Of a DNA stretch of 23,446 bases, positions 1-8,800 are shown piece by piece. Position 1 is the first letter of the stretch. Every line of letters begins with the position of its first letter. The notes under the pieces were generated by a model. That model ran no database searches, was not told the origin of the DNA, and saw only the letters and a program-made list of their open reading frames with translations. The translations under genes and the position numbers were made by a program. The DNA is from a virus, in the IMG/VR virus record IMGVR_UViG_3300020420_000062, positions 1-23,446 of that record, one strand, 5' to 3'.

Positions 1-305
1 TGATAACGAACATCAAAGAAACTTTTAGAATATCCGTCTGTCTTATCAAATAAAGGAAGAACTCTTTTGACACCAACAATCGCATCGTTAAGTTCGATGT
101 ATCCGTTTGTGATATTATCCTGAGTGACTTGATGTTTCAGATAAACCTTTTCTACCGCATCATAGTGATAGTCGCGATAGTGTTCGAATGCATCATCAAC
201 ACGATCATCGACTTGTTCGTCGGCTATGTTTATCTGGATTACTGGTTTGCCTAATTTTCTGAGACAGTATTCTTTGAATTCGCTTCTGCTGGTTATTGCA
301 GACAT
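1..305 (-). CDS. Probable T4-like neck protein (gp13-like), partial, N-terminal 101 residues
   Basis: This reading frame begins at an ATG at 305-303 and stays open to the left edge, so the C-terminal part lies outside the window. The start is supported by an AGGAGT Shine-Dalgarno at 317-312 with a 6-nt spacer and by a late promoter just upstream. The visible protein begins MSAITSRSEFKEYCL and contains RKLGKPVIQINI, then DDRVDDAFEHYRDYHYDA and KHQVT. From memory, this helical pattern (short basic N-terminus, an YCLRKLG segment, an acidic DDRxDDA helix and a DYHxD motif) occurs in neck or structural proteins of T4-like phages. Position supports a neck role: in T4, gene 13 follows the baseplate and fibre genes, and here it follows a fibre array. 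The gp13 name is an inference; another small virion connector protein is possible. Confidence 0.6.
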   Translation of the reverse strand, partial: MSAITSRSEFKEYCLRKLGKPVIQINIADEQVDDRVDDAFEHYRDYHYDAVEKVYLKHQVTQDNITNGYIELNDAIVGVKRVLPLFDKTDGYSKSFFDVRY

Positions 306-329
306 ACTAATACTCCTATTCTATAAGAG

Positions 330-337
330 TATTTATA
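330..337 (-). promoter_or_regulatory. T4-type late promoter upstream of the neck-like gene
   Basis: The minus strand reads TATAAATA, the T4 late-promoter consensus recognised by the gp55 sigma factor with the gp45 clamp. With the box at about -13 to -6, transcription would begin near 324. That gives a leader of about 19 nt containing the AGGAGT ribosome site. The box lies in the 35-nt gap between two genes. Confidence 0.75.
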
Positions 338-340
338 TTT

Positions 341-1360
341 TTAGGATTTCCTTCTTTTTCTTGGTTTGTAAAAAGGAAACTTAATAACCTCAGAGTCTAG
401 GTTTATTTGATGTTTTTCGAAGGTTTCTTCGTTTAGATCTATCTTCTCTATACGAGCATTGACAGGAAATTCCTCCATAGGGAACTCTTTCATTCTTTGG
501 AAAAACATACCTTCAATATTAAACTCAAGATCTGGATCCTCTTCAAATAGTATATTTTGTCTCTCAGAAAAATACGATACATTATTACCAAGGCACACCG
601 GATAGAATCGTTGGTTCTTATAATTAGAAGAGTATGTATAATGATCTAACTTGGTATACTTAGAGCTTTGATTGTCGTATAGGAATATCTCGTTATTTGA
701 GTTGATAGATACTTCATAATCTCCAAAGAAGAATTTCTTATCTTTGAATGCAAATCTGGGGATAGACACATCAAAGATACACACGCCGAGATTAGTATTG
801 ATAACCAAAGATATCTTATTTTCTTCTTTGGTTCCTATCTCTACATTCTTGATGATTTTGTTTCTTAATTTAATCTTTCTTGCGGATTGGAAATTATTAG
901 AAACAATTATGATTTCACTTTGAGTGATAAAGAAGTTGTAATAACTCTTTCCAAAGATCGCAGTCTTTGATTCTACCAGAGAATCTATTTTAAGGCTGGA
1001 AGAATTAATCCATGCTTTCTTTCTTGCGTGACTATAGTTGAGAAGTGATATAGTATTATTGAATACTATCGGAAAAGTATTTGTCTTTTGTTTCTCTTGA
1101 AAAAAAGTTCCAAATGTGTTAGTATTGCGAGTTCTGTATTTGTACTCTATCTTGTCATTTGGAGAATAGAAAAAAAGAGATTCTTTTTTGTTTCCAATAC
1201 AGAATCCCCCTTTGTTATCATAGTTGAGGGAGAATGCGAAATTATTATCAACCTTGATGGGAAAGTTACATTCATATTTCGATGTTAACTTTTCGCCATC
1301 AAGATTGTAATAATCGTCCAAGTAGTTTATTGAGTCTTCACTCAGCGTCAATTCTTTCAT
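341..1360 (-). CDS. Orphan Lys/Asn-rich phage protein of unknown function (339 aa)
   Basis: I do not recognise this protein. It is rich in Lys, Asn, Phe, Ile and Tyr, mostly short alternating beta-type segments, and ends in a strongly basic tail (KPRKRRKS). I see no signal peptide, membrane segment, coiled coil or catalytic motif. It lacks the N-terminal helical module shared by the six genes upstream, and its DNA looks more AT-rich than theirs, which could mean separate ancestry. The ATG at 1360 has no Shine-Dalgarno; directly upstream is a late promoter box only six bases from the start codon. It lies between the fibre/adhesin array and the probable neck gene. A virion-associated or late accessory role is an inference from its promoter and position only. 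Confidence 0.75.
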   Translation of the reverse strand: MKELTLSEDSINYLDDYYNLDGEKLTSKYECNFPIKVDNNFAFSLNYDNKGGFCIGNKKESLFFYSPNDKIEYKYRTRNTNTFGTFFQEKQKTNTFPIVFNNTISLLNYSHARKKAWINSSSLKIDSLVESKTAIFGKSYYNFFITQSEIIIVSNNFQSARKIKLRNKIIKNVEIGTKEENKISLVINTNLGVCIFDVSIPRFAFKDKKFFFGDYEVSINSNNEIFLYDNQSSKYTKLDHYTYSSNYKNQRFYPVCLGNNVSYFSERQNILFEEDPDLEFNIEGMFFQRMKEFPMEEFPVNARIEKIDLNEETFEKHQINLDSEVIKFPFYKPRKRRKS

Positions 1361-1366
1361 AAAGAA

Positions 1367-1374
1367 TATTTATA
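1367..1374 (-). promoter_or_regulatory. T4-type late promoter almost touching the start codon
   Basis: The minus strand reads TATAAATA followed by TTCTTT and then the ATG at 1360. If initiation is about six bases past the box, as in T4, the mRNA would start at or within a base or two of the ATG and be leaderless. The box is intergenic and a perfect consensus match. Confidence 0.65.
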
Positions 1375-1386
1375 TTGTATTATTAA

Positions 1387-3561
1387 CTATACTTTCCAGA
1401 CTCGTACTTTTCCAGCATTAGAATCTTCAGAATAAGCCGATACAACAACAGTATTTCCACTTAGTACTGCTTGGTCAGCATAACTCTGGCCACTGGTTCC
1501 ATTTATAATCACACCCTTTTTACTTCCGTCAGTGACATCAAAAATGTATGCAGCCCCTTCATTTCCATTGACATAGGGAGAACTGGCCAGAAGATGAACT
1601 CCATCAGTAGATAGATTATATCCCAGTCTATCATCTGCCCTATTATTTTGCCACGACAAAGTATTAGAAATATCTTTGTTTTCTATCGTCCATTCTGGAA
1701 TATGAGAAAAAGTATTTCCGACTAATGAATATTTGAATATTCTTCCACCCAAACTAGCAGAAGGATAGTCAGCGTATGTAGTCTGATACATTGGAGATGT
1801 CCCTACATATAACATTCCGTCTTTTAATGCAAGACCATGACCAAACTTGTCATGTTGTTGACGATCTTGCCACGGCGCATGAAGAATGACTGCATCACTT
1901 TGAGTTGTGCTGTCGCCATTTTTTAGATCATAATAAGCAACACCGTTGTAACCGCGATTATGTCCTGCAGCTGCAGCGTTTCCAGTGATACCGACATCTT
2001 GAGTTACACTAAAATCTCTGTCAGTCAAAAATGATTGTGTAGAAATTCTCCAAATAGCAACCGAGCCTATACTGCTTTCTTGACCACCGTTAGCGGTTAA
2101 TCTAGAATTCCACCACGCAGAGTCTGGACTTCCGATTGCAATATAATCTCCGTCAATTGCAACTCTTTCTCCAAACCATCCCATATCATATTGACTGGTT
2201 GATAGATTCGGCGGATGATTAATTGTGTGCAAAAGGTTTCCAGTAGTAAGATCGAAGACATAAGCACTTCTTGATGCATTGGCTCCTACTACTGCGTAAT
2301 TTCCAGATGCTGCAACACTCTGGCGATTTGTCCCAAAATTTCGATCTGCGCCTATAGGGTTATCTAATGTGTGAAGAAGATTGCCGGATGATGCACTATA
2401 CACAAGAATGTGGCCGACGTTATGGTTGCCACCAACCCTACCAAGAACATAGTCTCCTGTTGCTGCAATATTTACAAAATTATATTTATTTGAATAATCT
2501 GAGTCCGGAGAATAATACTTTATGTGATTGGTTGTTCCAGTAGTTGCGTCAATTATATGTAGAGCTCCTGAGTTTACTGCAAAATCAGTCGCTGGCCCTG
2601 CATCGTAAGGGGCCGAGGCAACTATTGTGTTTCCAGAAATAGCCAACCCTCTTCCAAATTGAGGATTGGCAGGATTATATCCGGATTGTCCAATTCTTGA
2701 ATTCGTAATAGCCAGTGTGGGATTATTCCGACTAACCCCAGAAAAATCAATAACAAACACAAGACTAAAACTAGAAACTGCAGTTGCAACATTCACAGAG
2801 TCATCTGCAGAAAATGTCAATTCAAATGTTGTCTCGTTGGATGCGTGTGGAGTAATTGTAAACACATTATCTGTCTGATCTACTGTAGTTCCATTTAATG
2901 CACCGGCAGTCACTGAATGTGAGAATGATACAGGATCATTCTCTGGATCAACTGCAGTCATTGTGATGACTGTAGGTGTTCCATCTGTTGCAAGAGTATA
3001 TGATGCATCGTTTCCTGATACTGTCGGTGCAGTATTAATCAACGCAGTTGCATACCAGCCATCTGCAGTTCTAATATACAATTTATTATTAGACTGAACT
3101 ACTGCTTGATCGCCGGGACTTGCACCAGTAGGAAGATCTCCAACTGTTGCAACTACTTGAAGTGCAGAAGAAGTTGGCGCAGTGTAGGAAACAACACCAC
3201 TGTCATACGACAAATCTCCAGAGACACTTATTGCTGGTTGAACATTTGCTGCTTTAAGAAACTTATTGCCACCTTCCGTTAAGTTATCTGCATTGCTGAC
3301 TCTACCCATATCGGCAGCACCAGTTCTCAACTCTTTAAGTCCTTCTGACATTTCTACAAGATCATCGACGGATGCAGCAGGAATTGCAGCAGCCATCTGA
3401 GTATCAATATCAGTTTCTACTTCAGCATCGTCTGTGAGTCCCACAAATCTAGCGGACTTCGCAAGTCTACCTAAGTCTCTTGGTGTTTGACCAGCTTGGA
3501 CTCGGTTTCGAATACGAGTCTTCATATTATTTTTAGCGTTTTCTAAATTAGTATTAGGCAT
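1387..3561 (-). CDS. Modular tail-fibre/adhesin protein: shared anchor module, cadherin-like domain, beta-propeller (724 aa)
   Basis: Residues 1-80 are the helical module shared by the six-gene array. Residues 114-129 carry the linker SGDLSYDSGVVSYTAP, and 140-176 the small domain with NNKLYIRTADGWY. Residues 177-272 look like a cadherin-like or bacterial Ig-like domain, with AVDPENDPVSFS resembling a calcium-binding DPxxDP turn. From about 285 to the end are roughly eight FG-GAP-like blades. Examples are FGRGLAISGNTIVASAP, SGNLLHTLDNP and TTGNLLHTINHP, each blade pairing an 'xxGNxxVVGA' strand with a 'GxxxVYDxxTG' strand. There is no signal peptide, as expected for a virion component assembled in the cytoplasm. 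The start has an AGGAA site at 3572-3568 with 6-nt spacing. It is the last gene of the array, 19 nt after its neighbour. The likely role is host-surface recognition or capsid/tail decoration. Confidence 0.85.
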   Translation of the reverse strand: MPNTNLENAKNNMKTRIRNRVQAGQTPRDLGRLAKSARFVGLTDDAEVETDIDTQMAAAIPAASVDDLVEMSEGLKELRTGAADMGRVSNADNLTEGGNKFLKAANVQPAISVSGDLSYDSGVVSYTAPTSSALQVVATVGDLPTGASPGDQAVVQSNNKLYIRTADGWYATALINTAPTVSGNDASYTLATDGTPTVITMTAVDPENDPVSFSHSVTAGALNGTTVDQTDNVFTITPHASNETTFELTFSADDSVNVATAVSSFSLVFVIDFSGVSRNNPTLAITNSRIGQSGYNPANPQFGRGLAISGNTIVASAPYDAGPATDFAVNSGALHIIDATTGTTNHIKYYSPDSDYSNKYNFVNIAATGDYVLGRVGGNHNVGHILVYSASSGNLLHTLDNPIGADRNFGTNRQSVAASGNYAVVGANASRSAYVFDLTTGNLLHTINHPPNLSTSQYDMGWFGERVAIDGDYIAIGSPDSAWWNSRLTANGGQESSIGSVAIWRISTQSFLTDRDFSVTQDVGITGNAAAAGHNRGYNGVAYYDLKNGDSTTQSDAVILHAPWQDRQQHDKFGHGLALKDGMLYVGTSPMYQTTYADYPSASLGGRIFKYSLVGNTFSHIPEWTIENKDISNTLSWQNNRADDRLGYNLSTDGVHLLASSPYVNGNEGAAYIFDVTDGSKKGVIINGTSGQSYADQAVLSGNTVVVSAYSEDSNAGKVRVWKV

Positions 3562-3580
3562 TATTGTTTCCTATTTTAAA

Positions 3581-5878
3581 TTATGCTTCGAAGATGTACC
3601 CAGTTCCAGATTCATCATATGGTGATAATCCTTCATTATAACTTGTAATTAAAACTTTATTATCGTGAGTTGCAATTCCTCCACCAAAAGTATTTCCACC
3701 ATTCACCCCGTCATTCGGGAAGCCTATAGATGTTACTAAACTACCATCTGAGACACTTAATACTTTTACTGACATCATGTTCGCCTGTCCGCCACTTGCC
3801 GCTCGCCCAGAAACGAATAACACACTTCCATCATCACTAAACACCATGTTCATACCAAACTGGGTATCATTTGCAGTACTATATGTATTTTCTACTGTCC
3901 AAAGAAGATTTCCAGTGGATATTTCAAACATATAGACTGCCCCGGCATCAAATCTAAATCCACCAGAACCATTTGGAACAGTCTGTCCAAATGACGCGAT
4001 AGCAATTTTATCTCCGTGTATTTTTATATTTCTTCCAAAATAATCTTGAGCGTGCCAACTGTTGGACATATATACCGAATGACTAGGATCAGAAAAAACA
4101 GAACTTCTTGGATTTGGATTAGTAATTGTTCTAACATGAGTTTTGCTACTATCTGCAGTCACAATAACAACTTCACCGCCCGGATGTTGTTGTGCTCCTG
4201 TGTATCCAGATCTTGTACTATAATCTGCATACCAATAACCCATCTCATCTAAACATTGTTGTTTAGTCCAAAAATGATACTTTCTTAAACCTCCATTTGC
4301 AGAACCTTGCGAGATGCCTCTAGAATTATATTCACTGAAATCTACTCCATCTGCCCAGAACGCGATATAGTCATCAGATGCGTCTAATTCACAACCGATT
4401 CCGCCGTAGTTTGATTTAGCTGCCTCTGGGTGTGCGTCAATAGTCCATCTATGAACTCCATCCGAACATCGATAAACATGGATCTCTCCAAGACTCCCTC
4501 TCGTATTCTGTTCTCCGATTGCAACATGATCTGTTCCTTCATATTGAAAGAGTGCGAGACTAGAACCAAATGCACCATACGCATCACCAGTTCCTATACC
4601 TTCACCTATACTTCCGTCTATAAAATGAAGAACACTTCCATCTGTTGGATCTAAGATAAGAGCAGTTCCTATCGGATCTCTTCTTCCAGTTAAATGTCGA
4701 GATCGTATTGAACTTATTACGAGATAATTATCATTCGCCACAACTCTTTGACCGACATCAGAATTTCCTGAGTTATAGTAATCATGTTTTCCTTTCACCC
4801 ATAAAAGATTTCCACTATGATCAAATGCTGAAATTGTGCCGGATTCATCTCCTACTGTAGTATACTGTTTGGGTTGACCTAAAAATACTGCATTAGAATT
4901 CATTGCAAACATTTTATCAGCGGAAGTTCCATGCATATCGTCATGCTGATTACCCCATCGGCCACCGCCAGCATATCCGCTGGGAGTTCCTTGATTTGAC
5001 CAAGTTTTATCATACCAAGGATTTCCGAATGAAACAGTCTTGGAAACAGTTGACCAATCTGGCCCAAAGTTAACTGTGAACTCTGATACTGCATCTGCAA
5101 TATTTGTTCCGTCACTGACTCTGAATGTTATTGAGAAAGAAGCAGTATCTGCAGTATTAGAACTTCCTGTTATTGTAAATACGTTGTCTGCTTGTGCAAC
5201 AGAAGAACCTCCTAGTGCTCCAGAAGAAACGATATATGACCATGTTAGTGCGTCTCCTTGAGGATCTGTTGCAGTAAGAGTGATGACTGTATCTGCGCCA
5301 GGCGATAGTGTATAAGATCCATCTGGATTTGTTGTCATAACTGGTTTCTGGTCTACAAGGCCTACATTGAGCCAAGAAGATCCTGAGTTAATATAAAGTT
5401 TCTTATTTTCTTCAACTATTCCCTTTGCACCAGCATTAGTATTCTCTGGTAAGGGTAAATCTGCAACTGTCGCATAAACTGTTAACGCATCAGGAAGTGC
5501 AGTATAAGATAAAACACCAGTTCCGGAATCGTATGATAAATCTCCAGATGCACTGAAAGAACTTCTAACTCTTGAATCCGTTACATAAAGATTACTAGAA
5601 CCTTCTGGAACCATACTGGAAACTGGATCTGTCGCAGTCGCCGCAGTTCTTAATTTTTTGACACCAAACGCAAGTTTCTCTATATCTCCTGTAGAAGCAG
5701 TGGTCGCCATCGCAGATACTTTTGTATCCAATGCAGTTTCTAAATCTGCATCATCGTCTAGGTTTGCCTTTTCTATTGTTCTGGATAACTTGACAATTTG
5801 ATCCGCATTGGTAGCACTACCTAATGCAGCCAGCAGTTTTGTCTTAAGTGTATCTCTTGCGGTAAACGTATTAGCCAT
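3581..5878 (-). CDS. Modular tail-fibre/adhesin protein: shared anchor module, cadherin-like domain, seven-bladed propeller (765 aa)
   Basis: The architecture matches the next gene downstream. The shared helical module spans residues 1-77 (VKLSRTIEKA and IEKLAFGVKKL are its two half-repeats). A linker at 96-126 reads NLYVTDSRVRSSFSASGD then LSYDSGTGVLSYT, a pattern I recall from marine myovirus tail proteins. The small NKKLYINSGSSWL domain spans about 135-175. A cadherin-like domain at 178-272 has TATDPQGDALTWS. About seven FG-GAP-like blades follow from about 300 to 765 (for example FGRNIKIHGDKIAIASFG and STGNLLWTVEN). One blade near 480-570 is enlarged by an insertion. The start lies four bases after the upstream stop, and its GGAG ribosome site sits inside the last codons of that gene, so the two are probably translationally coupled. 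The likely role is receptor binding. The glycan or protein target is unknown. Confidence 0.85.
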   Translation of the reverse strand: MANTFTARDTLKTKLLAALGSATNADQIVKLSRTIEKANLDDDADLETALDTKVSAMATTASTGDIEKLAFGVKKLRTAATATDPVSSMVPEGSSNLYVTDSRVRSSFSASGDLSYDSGTGVLSYTALPDALTVYATVADLPLPENTNAGAKGIVEENKKLYINSGSSWLNVGLVDQKPVMTTNPDGSYTLSPGADTVITLTATDPQGDALTWSYIVSSGALGGSSVAQADNVFTITGSSNTADTASFSITFRVSDGTNIADAVSEFTVNFGPDWSTVSKTVSFGNPWYDKTWSNQGTPSGYAGGGRWGNQHDDMHGTSADKMFAMNSNAVFLGQPKQYTTVGDESGTISAFDHSGNLLWVKGKHDYYNSGNSDVGQRVVANDNYLVISSIRSRHLTGRRDPIGTALILDPTDGSVLHFIDGSIGEGIGTGDAYGAFGSSLALFQYEGTDHVAIGEQNTRGSLGEIHVYRCSDGVHRWTIDAHPEAAKSNYGGIGCELDASDDYIAFWADGVDFSEYNSRGISQGSANGGLRKYHFWTKQQCLDEMGYWYADYSTRSGYTGAQQHPGGEVVIVTADSSKTHVRTITNPNPRSSVFSDPSHSVYMSNSWHAQDYFGRNIKIHGDKIAIASFGQTVPNGSGGFRFDAGAVYMFEISTGNLLWTVENTYSTANDTQFGMNMVFSDDGSVLFVSGRAASGGQANMMSVKVLSVSDGSLVTSIGFPNDGVNGGNTFGGGIATHDNKVLITSYNEGLSPYDESGTGYIFEA

Positions 5879-5882
5879 TTAA

Positions 5883-8800
5883 TTATTCTCCTTTGAATAC
5901 ATAGAGTGCGCCGACATTATCTTGATCTGCATGATCTTCTCCTTTCGCGGAGACTGCAAAGTAATTTCCTGCTATTGCAACTTCTGAACCAAATCTGTCA
6001 TCAGTTCCACTTGCAGAATATAAGTCTGGATCTTCGATGGTGTGCAATAGATTTCCTGATACTACATCATAGAGGTAGCACTTACCAGCATCAGCACCGG
6101 CAGTTCCAGTTTCATACCATGCACTGACTAATGCAGTTTGTCCGTCAACTGCAACTGACCATCCCATGTAATCTACATCAGTTCCACTGTCCGGATTTGG
6201 GTTGTCAATCGTGTGTAAGAGTGTTCCTGTCGCGACATTGTAGAAGTATGCCTTACCAGAACCAGACCCTACAGCAGCGTCAGATTCTCCGAAAGCGCCC
6301 ACTACGAGATAGTTCCCGTCGAGCGCACAGTCAATTCCGAAGTTGTCCAAAGCACTTGTTCCGTGTGCGTTTGGATTGACAAATGTATGGAGTAAACTAC
6401 CAGCATCTACAGTATAAACATATGCGACACCTGAGTTACTTCCATCTGCAGCATCTTCTTCTACAGTAGAAACTACCATGAAGTTTCCAGAAATATCAAC
6501 TACCTGACCGAATTGATCCGGAGTAGATCCGTATACATTTGGATTTGTCAATGTATGTAGAACCGCACCTGTTGATGTGGAACAGATATATGCCTTGTCT
6601 TGATTGTATCCACCGACTGCGATATAGTCTCCATCAATCTTAACAGAGTGACCGAACTGTGCTCCTGCATCTGGGCCACTAATAGTTCTTAAGAGTGTTC
6701 CTGATATATCGTAGACATATACTTCATCTTGATCTCTGTTGCCAACAACAACATGAGTACCATCTGTACCGACAGAGTTTCTTCTTGCGAAGCTTCCTGC
6801 TGTTACTGGATTGGGATTATTTACAGACCACTGAACAACACCTGTAGAATTATCTATAAGTTTGATAGCGCCGTATCCACTGTATGCCTTATCGATTCCA
6901 ACAACTGTGTGTGTTTCTGACATATCTACTGCGAGATCTGATTCTCCTGTAGTTCCGCCAGCATTGGTAAGTTTAACAGACATACTGTCAACTGTACAGG
7001 ATGCTTCAGATAATCTAGCAATACCAATACCATCTGCAGAATTTCCTAATTTATCTTGTCCAGTATATGTAAAGTTAAATGTATATGTGCCGGGCGATGA
7101 AATAGTTAATCCATACCCCTGAGTAGTATTACCATGAATGAATCTTCCGTTATCTGTCCCAGCCAAATCCCATTTCATAGTTCCAGTTACCGCACTTACA
7201 ACTATTGTTGCAGTATAACTTTCTCCAACTTGCATACCAATATTGCTTTGATAGAGAGGGCGATAAGAATTACTTGTAGGCATAGTGGCCTGGCCTCCAG
7301 ATATTACCCAAAGATCTGGATACCCTTGACCTGTCCAAGTTTTATACCAATCACTATCTGTATCAAAACTTGGATTTGTTAACAATTCTGGAGCAGTACC
7401 TGTCAAATTGTATACACTACTAGCAACAGTAGTACTAATTGTGAGCGGACTCCAATCTACTGGTGTGGATGAACTAGAAGAACTTGCAGATGCAAAACTA
7501 GGAGCATCTGCTGATGCCGTTGGAGCAGGATCTGATAGAGTGATCGTTTTTCCTGTTGCTTCACTCACTGGATTATCTGCCGTATTACAACACAAAAGAG
7601 CAGTTCCAGCAACTTCTGTTAATGCTTCTGTTGGGGGAGTGAAATCTGATGTATAAACCGCTGTTCCTTTTACTATTCTGAAATTAGAAATAAGTCCATC
7701 AAAACCTCTTTTTACTGGAGTTGCGCCAGGCAGTATCTGAATTCCTATATTTAAATTTCTGGCCAAGGCATCTGTGTAATTATGACCAAAACCTATTGAC
7801 CCAACTGAAGTTCCGTCAGCATATATTGTAGTACCACTGCTAGAGCCAGTTATTGCAATATGATGCCATGTATCTGCAGTTATAAATGAAGAAGTTGTTA
7901 TTCTCTCGGCTGCTGCGAAACCAAAAACTAAATAGTCGTGTTGATGATGGAGTGTCATCCATGCTCCACTAGCACTAGAAGTGTCTGCGTAACCATAATC
8001 AAAAAGGCACGCCCGGCCGTCAAGTTGACTAGAAGTATCAGTAGAAGTCGCTTTTATCCACATCTCTATAGTAAAATCACCAGTTCCAAATTTAAGTTCC
8101 CCTGATGGATCTTGTACTGATAAATAATCATCTCCGCCGGTAAAAGAAACAGATCCGACAGCAGCTGCAGATTCTCCAGAACTTTCTCCAGAACCACTGG
8201 ATGCACTTAATCCTGTTTCTCCGAATTTAATCGCAGCACCGAACATATGGTTATCCGCAGCATTACTTGCGGTGATCTTGACTTCATTAGTTCCGTCTAA
8301 GTCATAAATATAAACTGCCCCTGCATTACTTCCGGCTTGATCATTTGCCAATGCACCTATCATAATTTTATCATCAGAAAGTGCAACATCTCTACCGAAA
8401 TTATCATTCGCCGCCCCGTCACTTGCAGTTATTTTAATTTCATTAGATCCATCTAAATCGTAAATATACGCTGCACCACGATAACTATCTGCCCCATTGG
8501 CCCCTGCAAGTACTTTAGTGCTAGTAATTGCTACATCATGACCGAATTGATCGCCTGCTGCCTTATCACTCGCGGTTATTTTAACTTCATTAGTTCCATC
8601 TACGTCGAAAATATAAATTGCGCCAGCGTTATCCAAGCCGCCGGCGTGTTCCACATAAGAACTTATTACAACTTTACCATTCGCGGAATTAATTTTCCAA
8701 CCGAATCTAGCCATATGTTCACGCACTGCTGGAGTTATCATATTTTGATAATTTCCAGCCATATCATACACATAAACCGCGCCATAGACAGTTTGATTGC

